In this document: positions 42,760 through 50,810 of the stretch, piece after piece
How the letters are laid out: each line of letters starts with the position of its first letter
Position numbering within the stretch: the first letter of the stretch is position 1
NCBI GenBank assembly: GCA_041398025.1
Contig: JAWKVM010000004.1
Coordinates: 1 to 64,000, forward strand
DNA length: 64,000 nucleotides
From: JANQPX01 sp041398025
GTDB taxonomy: Bacteria; Pseudomonadota; Alphaproteobacteria; Geminicoccales; Geminicoccaceae
Direction of reading: 5' to 3'
Program-made: the position numbers and the translations under genes
The notes under the pieces: generated by a model
The model's database searches: none
Told to the model about the DNA's origin: nothing
The model's input: the letters and a program-made list of their open reading frames with translations, nothing else

Positions 42760-43859
42760 GGCGTCGCTCCGCTCAGGCGCTCGCCGGTCTCGGCATCGAA
42801 CAGCAGGAGATCGTCAGGCGACAGATCGAGCCAGACCTTGCCATGCCCGCGCGGCAGGCGCGCTGCCTCGGCCTCGGAACAGGAGGCGAGAAGCTCGCCG
42901 CCGTCCTTCGTCCTGAGAAGCAGTACCGAGCGCACGTTGAGCGGCGTCACGGCGTCGAGTTCTACAGGCAGGCCCTGCTCGGTCGCGGTCAGGCTGATCT
43001 TGATATGCTCCGGCCTGATCCCCACCACCAGGTCGGCGGCGCCGGCGGGCTTGACGTGAAGCGGGAGGCTTTGGCCGAACAGGTCGACCGAGACGCCGTG
43101 AGTCGACGCAGCGGGTCGCACCCGCCGGAGGTTGATGGTGGGATCGCCGAGGAGGCGGGCGACCTTGGTGGAGGCGGGCTCGCGGTAGATGGCGGCGGGT
43201 GTGTCGATCTGGATGAAGCTGCTGTCGTCGAGCACGGCGATCCGGTCGCCGAGCGCCATCGCCTCCTTGTAGTCCTGGGTGACGTAGAGGACGGTGGCGT
43301 CCATCTGCTTCAGCAGGCGCGGCAGCTCGATGCGCATCTCGTAGCGGAGCTTGGCGTCGACATTTCTGAGCGGATCGTCGAGCAGCAGCAGCCTCGGGCC
43401 GCGCACCAGGGAGCGGGCGAGAGACGTGCGCTGCTTCTGGCCGTTGGAGAGCGCCTTCGGCAGATGGGTCAGCACATGGCCGATCTGGAGAAGCTCCGCG
43501 ACCCGCTCCACGCCCTGGCGAACCTCGGCTTCGCTCTGCCGGAGCGCCCTGAGCGGGCTCGCGATATTGTCGAACGCGGTGAGATGCGGGTAGAGGGCGA
43601 AGTTCTGAAAGGCCATGCCGAGTTTTCGCGCCTCGGGCGGCTCGCCGATCACGCTTCGTCCATCGATGCGGATGTCTCCCTCGTCCGGATCGAGCACGCC
43701 GGCGATCAGGCGCAGCAGCACGGTCTTGCCGCCGCCCGACGGCCCGAAGATCGCGACGGTCTCGCCCTCGGCGACGTCCAGGGAGACGCCGTCCAGCACC
43801 GTTTCCCGCTTAAACCTCTTCGTTACATGGTCCAGGCTCAGATAGCTCATGGCGCTCAA
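42756..43859 (-). CDS. ABC importer ATPase 2, degenerate catalytic residues
   Basis: The 367-residue MalK-type protein has Walker A FGPSGGGKTV, a normal Q-loop (MAFQNFALYPHL), but a signature reading LSNGQKQR. Walker B reads LLLLDDPLRNVDAKLR, with Asp in place of the catalytic Glu, and the H-loop reads YVTQDYKEA, with Gln in place of His. These changes are visible in the codons (GAT and CAG). The protein should still bind ATP but hydrolyse it poorly. Its start overlaps the permease stop, and its stop overlaps the ATPase 1 start. Confidence 0.93.
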   Translation of the reverse strand: MSAMSYLSLDHVTKRFKRETVLDGVSLDVAEGETVAIFGPSGGGKTVLLRLIAGVLDPDEGDIRIDGRSVIGEPPEARKLGMAFQNFALYPHLTAFDNIASPLRALRQSEAEVRQGVERVAELLQIGHVLTHLPKALSNGQKQRTSLARSLVRGPRLLLLDDPLRNVDAKLRYEMRIELPRLLKQMDATVLYVTQDYKEAMALGDRIAVLDDSSFIQIDTPAAIYREPASTKVARLLGDPTINLRRVRPAASTHGVSVDLFGQSLPLHVKPAGAADLVVGIRPEHIKISLTATEQGLPVELDAVTPLNVRSVLLLRTKDGGELLASCSEAEAARLPRGHGKVWLDLSPDDLLLFDAETGERLSGATP

Positions 43860-44713
43860 CCCTTGACCGCGCCGAGGGAGAGGCCTTCGACCAGATAGCG
43901 CTGGGCGGCGATCGCGAAGATCAGGGTTGGAATGATCGAGAGGATCAGGGCGGCGGCGATCTGGCCGTATTGGATGCCCGACGCCGTGACGAAGGCGAGC
44001 GCGCCGACGGTGACCGGCTGCTTGTCGGCAGACGCGAGGATGAGCGCGAACACGAAATTGTTCCAGGCGAAGATGAAAGCGAGCAGGGCGGCTGCGGCGA
44101 TACCGGGAAGCGCCAGCGGCACGGCGATCTTGAGGAAGGTCTTCAGCCAGCCATGGCCGTCGATGCGATGGGCATGCTCGATGTCCTCGCTGATGTCCTC
44201 GAAATAGCCGCGCGTGATCCAGAGGATCAGAGGCAGCGTGATCAGCTGATAGACCCAGATCAGGCCGATATAGGTGTTCACCAGGCCGATCATCTGGAAG
44301 TAGGAGAGCAGCGGCACCAGCACCAGGAGCGGCGGCGCGAAGCGGAAGGAGAGGATGGTGAAGGCGATGTCCTCGCCGAGCCGGAACTTGTAGCGCGCGA
44401 AGGCATAGGCGGCGGGGATCGCCAGGATCAGCGAGAGGATCACCGAGCTCGCCGCCAGGATGAAGCTGTTCAGAAGATTGCCCATGAACTTGATCTCGAG
44501 CGTGCCGGCATTGGTTTCGAGCCTGCCGGAGATCAGCGCGACGTAGTTGTCGAGGGTCGGCGTGAAGACGAGGGACGGCGGCATGCGCAGGATGTCCTGA
44601 TTGGTCTGGAAGGACATCAGGAACACCCAGAAGATCGGGAACAGGAAGAACAGCCCGACCAGTGCTAGGAGCACACCCTTGACGATACGACTCCGCGTTG
44701 TCTCCCGTTGCAT
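43856..44713 (-). CDS. sugar/polyol ABC permease, MalG type
   Basis: The 285-residue membrane protein has six predicted helices (first about residues 13-34), the EAA loop with IEHAHRIDGHGWLKTFLKIAVPLALPG (read in parts) and the typical end YLVEGLSLGAVKG. The ATG at 44713 (MQRETTRSR) overlaps the previous permease stop by one base. The long open frame further upstream is out-of-frame permease sequence and is not used. Confidence 0.93.
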   Translation of the reverse strand: MQRETTRSRIVKGVLLALVGLFFLFPIFWVFLMSFQTNQDILRMPPSLVFTPTLDNYVALISGRLETNAGTLEIKFMGNLLNSFILAASSVILSLILAIPAAYAFARYKFRLGEDIAFTILSFRFAPPLLVLVPLLSYFQMIGLVNTYIGLIWVYQLITLPLILWITRGYFEDISEDIEHAHRIDGHGWLKTFLKIAVPLALPGIAAAALLAFIFAWNNFVFALILASADKQPVTVGALAFVTASGIQYGQIAAALILSIIPTLIFAIAAQRYLVEGLSLGAVKG

Positions 44714-45642
44714 CAGCCCACCCCTCGCGCCTGCTCGCGCAGCTTCAGCCAGTGCTTGATGAAGATGTTGGACATGACGAAGGTGATCACCCAGAGCACC
44801 ATGAGAAGGGCGGCCGAGCGGCCGACATTGGTGTACTGGAAGCGCTCCAGATAGCTCTGCACCTGGAACACCATCAGTGTGTCGCCGGGCCCGCCCTGGG
44901 TCATGGCGTAGATGATGTCGAACTGCTGGATGCTCTCCAGCATGCGAAAGAGCGTCGCGGTGATGATGTAAGGGGTGAGCATCGGGAGCGTGATGCGGAA
45001 GAACACGAAGCTCCAGGGCACGCCGTCCAGCTCCGCCGCCTCGAAGGGCTGCTTCGGCAAGGCGCGCAGGCCGGCGAGCAGCAGGATCATCATGAAGGGC
45101 GTGTAGACCCAGACGTCCACCAGGACGACGGTGAGCAGCGCGGTCGAGGGCGAGGACGCCCAGCGGAAATCCTCGAGCCCGATCAAGGAGGCGAGATAGC
45201 TGAGGATGCCGAAATTCGGGTTGGTCATCAGCTTCCACATCAGGGCCGCGATCGCGGGCGCGATCATCAGCGGCATGATCAGAAGAAGGCTCATGACGTC
45301 GTTCAGGAGCGTGCGCCGCCGCAACAGCATGGCGATGCCGAGCCCGAGCGCGAGCTCGATGCCGACGGTGAAGATGGTGTAGAGCAGCGACACGCGGATG
45401 GTGTTCCAGAACGCTGGGTCGCTGAAGAAGTCGACATAATTCTGGAACCAGATGAAGCCGCGCATCTGTGGAAAGGCGAGATTGTAGCGCTGCAGCGAAT
45501 AGTAGATGGCGGTGAAGAACGGAATGATGATGCCGATGCAGACCAGCAGCGCCGGCAGGCTCAGCAAATAGGGGAGCGCCACACGCAGAAACGGCCTCTT
45601 GGCGCCGGGGTGATCGACGGCGGACAGGGCATTAGTCGCCAT
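44713..45642 (-). CDS. sugar/polyol ABC permease, MalF type
   Basis: The 309-residue permease has helix 1 at about residues 24-46, the EAA loop PFEAAELDGVPWSFVFFRITLP and FDIIYAMTQGGPGDTL, a hallmark of sugar permeases of the UgpA/MalF type. GGGGAGG lies 8 nt before the ATG. A 772-bp gap with three long hairpins separates it from the binding-protein gene upstream in the same direction. Confidence 0.93.
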   Translation of the reverse strand: MATNALSAVDHPGAKRPFLRVALPYLLSLPALLVCIGIIIPFFTAIYYSLQRYNLAFPQMRGFIWFQNYVDFFSDPAFWNTIRVSLLYTIFTVGIELALGLGIAMLLRRRTLLNDVMSLLLIMPLMIAPAIAALMWKLMTNPNFGILSYLASLIGLEDFRWASSPSTALLTVVLVDVWVYTPFMMILLLAGLRALPKQPFEAAELDGVPWSFVFFRITLPMLTPYIITATLFRMLESIQQFDIIYAMTQGGPGDTLMVFQVQSYLERFQYTNVGRSAALLMVLWVITFVMSNIFIKHWLKLREQARGVG

Positions 45643-45754
45643 CCGTCAGCCTCCCCATCGGTGGCGTTTCGCCGGCAAGCTCTGCAGTCGCTGAGCCATG
45701 CCGGTGAGGCTCACGGTTTCTTAACGATTCGATGAAATGATGGCTGCCTTTGAT

Positions 45755-45831
45755 GGTCCATGCGATCCTGGGAATCCATGCCTGGGCCGCTCGCCTCTGG
45801 CGGTGGGCGGATTCCCAGGATCGCATGGACC
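45755..45831. repeat. long hairpin family 2, copy 2
   Basis: Arms GGTCCATGCGATCCTGGGAAT and its exact complement (45755-45775 with 45811-45831, 21 bp), with a 35-nt loop. First of three copies in the binding-protein/permease gap; it is the copy nearest the permease. Confidence 0.88.
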
Positions 45832-45955
45832 AGATCCCGATCTTAGTCGGCAGCGGTGAAGAAAAGTTTAACGTCATGCTATGATTAGAGCCGTATCCAG
45901 ACGGCTCCGATTCATGTCGTCTTAACTTTTGTCTGCCAGGATGATCGCATGTGCT

Positions 45956-46032
45956 GGTCCATGGGATCGTCGGAATCCGTGCCCGCGCCGACATCCACGG
46001 TCGGCGGACAGACTCCCAGGGTCGCATGGGCC
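45956..46032. repeat. long hairpin family 2, copy 3 (imperfect)
   Basis: Arms GGTCCATGGGATCGTCGGA and the matching CTCCCAGGGTCGCATGGGCC have several mismatches but the same length and loop size. It begins 201 bp after the start of copy 2. Confidence 0.75.
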
Positions 46033-46153
46033 TGATTCGAAGCTTAGCGCGCAAAGGTGAAAAATGGATTAAGGCTGTGCTGCTCCTGCAGCTGCAGGCA
46101 GGCTGTGGCCGTTCACGTTTCCTTAACCAGTTTGCGCTATGGAGATGGGGTTT

Positions 46154-46236
46154 CCTGGTCCATGAGATCCTGGGAGTCCGCCCGCCCACCAAAAGAATCG
46201 ACCCGGGCACGGACTCCCAGGATCTCATGGACCAGG
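46154..46236. repeat. long hairpin family 2, copy 4
   Basis: Perfect 27-bp arms (46154-46180 with 46210-46236). The left arm has GAGATCC where other copies have GCGATCC, and the right arm has the matching GGATCTC, so both strands changed together. It begins 198 bp after copy 3. Confidence 0.9.
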
Positions 46237-46414
46237 TGATGAATGTCGCGTTCAAGGATGACGATCCGGTTAACCTTGTGAACGAGATAAACGGACGTTC
46301 GCCCAGGGCGGCTGGTGGCCGGGTCGCCCCGGCCACCGTTTGCGCTATAGGCTGCGCCAATCGCCGCCAGTCGTATCCGATCACCGTCAACGCTGTCGGC
46401 CGCGCCGACCCGGC

Positions 46415-47851
46415 CTAGAGGCCGGCCTGGCGCAGCTGGCGGTCGACGCTTTCGGCGAGCTGGTCGAGACCTTCGCCGACCGGGACCTCGTTGGCCACCA
46501 TCTTCTGCAGGCTCGCCGCCCATTCGGTGGTGAGGTTGAAGAACAGCGGTTGCGGGGTGAAGTAGATCTTCGAGCCCGGCGCCGAGGCCTGATACTGCTC
46601 GAGATAGCCGGGATAGCTGGCCGCGATGCGGTTCTGGAACTCCTCGTCGTCCCATACCGACTGGCGGACGGGGTTGACGAAGTCCATCTTCTGCGCGCCG
46701 AAGAGGCCGTGCTCGGCGCCGGACGCCCACTGCATGAACGTCCAGGCGGCTTCCTTGTTCTCGGAAAAGGCGCTCATGCCCAGGGACCAGATCCAGACGT
46801 TCGGCGTCGGTGCCTCGGCTTCCGGGTTCGGCGCGAAGGCGGCGTAGGCGAGGTTGCCGGCTTCGGCGTTGTCGCCGCCGTTCATGAAGTAGCCGAGGAT
46901 GTCGGCATCGTAGATCATGCCGGAAGCGCCCGCACCGAGATCGGTGCCGACTTGGTACCAGGTGTAGGTCGACCAGTCCTTGGGACCGCTGTCCTGGATC
47001 ATCTTGACCCAGAGCTCATGGAACGCCTTGGAGCCGTCCGAGTTCATCGCGGCCATCAGCTTGCCGCCATCCATGGTGAAGTCGGTCTCGCCGTAGTTGG
47101 CATAGCCCGAGAGGAAGCCCGGATGGATGGTCGCCCAGGAGCGCGAGCCGCGCACACCGATGCCGTATTTGCCCTCCGCGTCCGTGGTGATCTTGGCGGC
47201 GGTCTCCAGGAGTTCGGGCAGGGTGGTCGGCACGCTCAGGCCGAGCTGGTCGAACAGCGGCTGGTTGTAGGCGAGCGAGTTCAGCTCGAAGCCCCAGGGG
47301 ATGCACCACTGCTTGGCGCCGTCGCCGCCGAGCGCCTCGCCGGGCACGCCGGACCAGGAGGTCGAGGCGCGCAGGTTCGGGAGGACGTCCTCCCAATTGT
47401 AGTTGGGATTGGTCATCGCCGGGTCGCCGATGAACTCGTTCAGGTCCACCAGCCAGCCGGCCGGGCCATATTGCCAGGTCTGGTAGGCGCCGGTCATGAA
47501 GGCGTCATATTCGGTCGAGCCCGAGGACAGCGCCGCGGTTACCTTGTCGAAATAGACGTCCTCCGGAAAGACGTCGTAAGTGACGTCCATGCCGGTCATC
47601 TCCTTGAAATTGTCGAGATTGGCGATCATCGCGTCGGTATAGGGGTGTTTGTTCAAGAGCAGCTTGATGGCGGTGCCGTCATGGGCTTTCCAGTCGAAAT
47701 CCGCGGCCCAGGCCCGGCTGACCGAGCGGTTCAGCAGGTAGCCGAGCGTGGCGGTCGATGCGCCGAAGGCGGCGCCGCGCGCAAAGAATTCGCGCCGGCC
47801 CATGCGACCCTTGCGGAAAGCCTCGATCGTATCCAGCAGTCTTTTCGACAT
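46415..47851 (-). CDS. sugar/polyol ABC substrate-binding protein (family 1)
   Basis: The 478-residue protein starts with a twin-arginine-like leader (GRMGRREFFARGAAFGAS, then TLGYLL and SRAWA), so it may be exported folded by Tat. The mature part is a group 1 extracellular solute-binding protein (DAFMTGAYQTWQYGPAGWLVD, MSAFSENKEAAWTFMQWASG). It would capture the sugar or polyol and deliver it to the permeases coded downstream. GGGGGAG precedes the ATG. The regulator gene lies 29 bp upstream. The size is at the large end for the family. Confidence 0.92.
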   Translation of the reverse strand: MSKRLLDTIEAFRKGRMGRREFFARGAAFGASTATLGYLLNRSVSRAWAADFDWKAHDGTAIKLLLNKHPYTDAMIANLDNFKEMTGMDVTYDVFPEDVYFDKVTAALSSGSTEYDAFMTGAYQTWQYGPAGWLVDLNEFIGDPAMTNPNYNWEDVLPNLRASTSWSGVPGEALGGDGAKQWCIPWGFELNSLAYNQPLFDQLGLSVPTTLPELLETAAKITTDAEGKYGIGVRGSRSWATIHPGFLSGYANYGETDFTMDGGKLMAAMNSDGSKAFHELWVKMIQDSGPKDWSTYTWYQVGTDLGAGASGMIYDADILGYFMNGGDNAEAGNLAYAAFAPNPEAEAPTPNVWIWSLGMSAFSENKEAAWTFMQWASGAEHGLFGAQKMDFVNPVRQSVWDDEEFQNRIAASYPGYLEQYQASAPGSKIYFTPQPLFFNLTTEWAASLQKMVANEVPVGEGLDQLAESVDRQLRQAGL

Positions 47852-47880
47852 CGTCGTCTCCCCCTTTTGTGTTTGGCTCT

Positions 47881-48852
47881 CTATGGACCCTCGCGAGGCT
47901 CGATCAGCGCTTCCGCGGTCGCTTCGTCGCTGATCAGCGTGGTGATCACGCCCATTTTGAGAGCGCCTTCTATGGCCGCTCGCTTGCCCCTGCCGCCGGC
48001 AATCGCGGTGACCTGACGGCCGCGCAGCGCCTCCGGCTCGAGGCCGAGGACCCGCTGATTGAACTCGCAGCCGACCACCTTGCCGGACTGGTCGAAGAAA
48101 CGCCCGAGCAGGTCGCCGATCGCGCCCGCCGCCCGCAGCGTTTCCAGCTCGGACCGTGTGACCTGTCCCGACTCGAAGGCGCTCGCTTCCGGTCCGCAGG
48201 AACCGATTCCGAGCATGTACAGATCCGCCTGCTTGGCCAGGGCCACGATCTTGCGCACGCTCTTCTGGCCCATCAGCAGGGTCCGGTCGCTGACCGCATC
48301 GGCGATGAAGGGCACCGGCATGATGAACCCTTCGGCACCGGTCTTGTGGGTCAGCTGATGAATGACGTCATAGGGATTGGCGGCGGCGTGCCGGGTGAGC
48401 GAGCCCAGCACCGAGACGAAACGGTTGTTCGGGCGCGGCCGGCGCAGCAGGCAATGGGCGATCGACGACAACGTCTTGCCCCAGCCGATGCCGATGGTGG
48501 TCGCCGGCTCGCGGTCGAGATAGCGGCTGAGGAACCGCGCGCCTGCGGCGCCGAGAGCAGCCAAGGTTCCGGTCTGTCCGTTAACGGCATCGTCCATGGT
48601 CGGCACGAGAATGCAGCTCGTCAGACCGTAGAGCTCGATCAGTCGGTTCTCGAGCGCCACGGTGCTGGCGAGCTCATGCTCGATCGAGACCTTGACGAAG
48701 CCGAGATCCTGGGCGAGGGCGCTCAGGCGGTGCACCTTCACCCGCGAGACGCCGAGCCGCTGGGCGATCTGTTCCTGGGTGTAGCCCCCGACATAGGACA
48801 ACCAGGCTGCGCGGACCGCCAGATCCGTCTCTGCCTCCCTCGCCTGGGCCAT
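47881..48852 (-). CDS. SorC/DeoR-type sugar-binding transcriptional regulator
   Basis: The 323-residue protein has an N-terminal helix-turn-helix (YVGGYTQEQIAQRLGVSRVKVHRL, read in two parts) and a SorC sugar-phosphate-binding domain (TIGIGWGKTLSSI, ADLYMLGIGSCGPE, GRFFDQSGKVVGCEFN, IAGGRGKRAAIEGAL). Relatives include EryD and other polyol regulators, which respond to phosphorylated sugars. The ATG at 48852 follows a GGGGGG run; an ATG at 48873 has no site. It lies between xylB and the binding-protein gene in the same direction. Confidence 0.92.
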   Translation of the reverse strand: MAQAREAETDLAVRAAWLSYVGGYTQEQIAQRLGVSRVKVHRLSALAQDLGFVKVSIEHELASTVALENRLIELYGLTSCILVPTMDDAVNGQTGTLAALGAAGARFLSRYLDREPATTIGIGWGKTLSSIAHCLLRRPRPNNRFVSVLGSLTRHAAANPYDVIHQLTHKTGAEGFIMPVPFIADAVSDRTLLMGQKSVRKIVALAKQADLYMLGIGSCGPEASAFESGQVTRSELETLRAAGAIGDLLGRFFDQSGKVVGCEFNQRVLGLEPEALRGRQVTAIAGGRGKRAAIEGALKMGVITTLISDEATAEALIEPREGP

Positions 48853-48963
48853 CACCAACCCCCCTGTATGCACGAATTTTTATATCATTGAAAATTTGTT
48901 CATCACATGTACATCGACAACGCTACGAAGCCGATAGTCCCGTGTCAAGGCGCGTGCCGTCCT

Positions 48964-50505
48964 TCAGCTTTGGCCGCCATGCCAGATGCCCGTCGATTTC
49001 AAGGCCGGATAGAGGCGGGTGAACCGGTCATGGAGGGGACGATAGCGTTCGAGCAGATCGGGATCCGGCTGCTCGAGCCCGCCTTTGGCGCGGACCGCGG
49101 CGCTGACCGCAGCATCGACATCCCGATGCACGCCGGCGCCGATCGCGCCGAGCAGCGCAGCGCCGAGGGCCGGCCCTTCCTCGGCCTCGAGGCGTTTCAG
49201 GCCGACGCCGAGAATGGCCGCGAGCCAGCGCCGCCACAGATCGCTCCTGGCACCGCCGCCGACCGCGTAGAGCCACTCGGGCGCAGCACCAAGCTGTTCC
49301 ACCAGGACCAGGCTGTCCTTCAGCGCGAAGCTCACCCCCTCGATCAGGGCGCGGGCCATGTGCCGGTCGTCATGGGCGAGGGTCAGGCCGGCGAAAGCCC
49401 CGCGGGCGAAGGGGTCCATATGCGGCGTGCGCTCGCCGGCGAGATAGGGAAGGTAGAAGAGATCGTCGGCGCCCGGCTCGACCTCGGCGGCGCGTGCAAA
49501 GATCTGGTCATACGCGTCGTCTCCCTGGTCCGTGCTCACCCTTGCCAGGTTGTCGCGATACCAGCGCAGGCTGCCGCCGGCGGCGAGGATCACGCCCATG
49601 AGATGGTAGCGTCCGGGCACGGCATGACAGAAGGCGTGGAGGCGGCCTTCGGGATCGACGGTCGGACGATCGGTCGCGACGAAGACCACGCCCGACGTGC
49701 CGAGGGACACCAGGCCGCTGCCCTCGGTGACCACGCCCGATCCCACGGCAGCGGCGGCGTTGTCGCCGCCGCCTGCGGCAACCGGCAGGCCTTCGGGAAG
49801 CCCGCTCGCGGCAGCGCCCTGAGCCGAGACCTTGCCGGTGATCGACGGGCCCTCATGCACCGTCGGCAGCCAGTCGGCCGGAATGTCGAGAGCCTCCAGG
49901 ATCTCGGGCGACCAGTCGCGCGCCGCCAGATCCAAAAGCAGCGTGCCGGCGGCATCCGAGGCATCCGTGGCAAACCTTCCGGTCAGGCAAAAGCGGATGA
50001 AATCCTTCGGCAGAAGCACATGGCGCAGACGGGCATAGGCCTCGGGCTCGTGGTTTCTGAGCCAGAGAATCTTCGGCGCCTGAAAGCCGGTGAGCGCGGG
50101 ATTGCCGGTGATCCGGCGCAAGCGCTCCGCGCCCACCCTCTGCTCGATCTCGGCGCATTCGGCCGCTGTGCGCTGGTCGTTCCAGAGAAGTGCCGGACGG
50201 ATCGGCTCGCCAGCGGCGTCCAGAAAGACGGCGCCGTGCATCTGCCCGGTGAGGCCGATTGCCTCGATCCGGCCGGGCGCCTTGGCGGCGAGGGCCTTCA
50301 GGACCTTTCGGCTCGCCGCCCACCAGTCCTCGGGACGCTGCTCTGTCCAGCCTGGCTTCGGTGTCAGCAGCGGGTATTCCTCGACGGCGCTCGCCAGCAC
50401 GCGGCCGTTCGGCGCCACCAGAACGGCCTTGACCCCGGACGTCCCGACGTCGAGACCGACACAGAGTCCATCGCTGCCTTGCCTGGGCACAGGCTCGTCA
50501 CCCAC
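48964..50505 (-). CDS. xylB: xylulokinase
   Basis: The 513-residue FGGY kinase starts CVGLDVGTSGVKAVLVAPNG and contains IGLTGQMHGAVFLDAAGEP and LLWNDQRTAAEC, typical of XylB, and the adenosine motif YAVGGGARSDLWRRW. XylB makes xylulose-5-phosphate for the pentose phosphate pathway. It is the first gene of the polyol operon, so a pentitol oxidised to D-xylulose may be one substrate. The start is a GTG (50505) after GGGGAGAG. A palindrome lies about 55 bp upstream. Confidence 0.93.
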   Translation of the reverse strand: MGDEPVPRQGSDGLCVGLDVGTSGVKAVLVAPNGRVLASAVEEYPLLTPKPGWTEQRPEDWWAASRKVLKALAAKAPGRIEAIGLTGQMHGAVFLDAAGEPIRPALLWNDQRTAAECAEIEQRVGAERLRRITGNPALTGFQAPKILWLRNHEPEAYARLRHVLLPKDFIRFCLTGRFATDASDAAGTLLLDLAARDWSPEILEALDIPADWLPTVHEGPSITGKVSAQGAAASGLPEGLPVAAGGGDNAAAAVGSGVVTEGSGLVSLGTSGVVFVATDRPTVDPEGRLHAFCHAVPGRYHLMGVILAAGGSLRWYRDNLARVSTDQGDDAYDQIFARAAEVEPGADDLFYLPYLAGERTPHMDPFARGAFAGLTLAHDDRHMARALIEGVSFALKDSLVLVEQLGAAPEWLYAVGGGARSDLWRRWLAAILGVGLKRLEAEEGPALGAALLGAIGAGVHRDVDAAVSAAVRAKGGLEQPDPDLLERYRPLHDRFTRLYPALKSTGIWHGGQS

Positions 50506-50560
50506 CGTCTGCTCTCCCCGTTTCTTTAGCGCCGATAGCTTGACGGCAATTCTGCCATGA

Positions 50561-50580
50561 GGTCAACCGCTAGCTTGACC
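50561..50580. promoter_or_regulatory. candidate SorC-type operator upstream of xylB
   Basis: The inverted repeat GGTCAA-CCGCTAGC-TTGACC is 55 bp upstream of the xylB GTG. A related half-site (GATAGCTTGACGG) begins at about 50534. It is a reasonable target for the SorC regulator of the operon. Confidence 0.4.
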
Positions 50581-50652
50581 GACCCGCGGAGCGCGTTGTA
50601 CCGCGGGTATTCATGACGGATGTCTTCATCGACATGACCCCGATCCAGGCGC

Positions 50653-50802
50653 TTGCCCGTTCGCCGGGTGCTGATCGTAGGCGGTGGTGCGGCCAATGCC
50701 GCCCGGAGTGCGATCCGTGCTCGACGGCTCGGCGCCGACGTGCTTCATGCCGACAACACCGAGGCGGCGTTCAGCGCCGCGCGTCTTGCCAAAAAGGGAT
50801 AG
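50653..50802 (+). CDS. possible 49-residue peptide or gene remnant, Rossmann-like
   Basis: A short frame from a TTG reads VRRVLIVGGGAANAARSAI and then RLGADVLHADNTEAAFSAA, with a GGGAAN turn like the start of a dinucleotide-binding fold. It ends 8 bp before the HAD gene. It may be a remnant of a lost gene or chance. Confidence 0.2.
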   Translation: MPVRRVLIVGGGAANAARSAIRARRLGADVLHADNTEAAFSAARLAKKG

Positions 50803-50810
50803 GACAATCG

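Noticed and set aside
43856..45238. 460-codon frame for the MalG-type permease
   Set aside because: The first 175 codons are the upstream permease read out of frame; the real start is the ATG at 44713.
45755..46236. CRISPR array or integron attC sites
   Set aside because: The three units are long hairpins with few copies and variable loops; there are no short identical repeats with equal spacers, no cas genes and no integrase.
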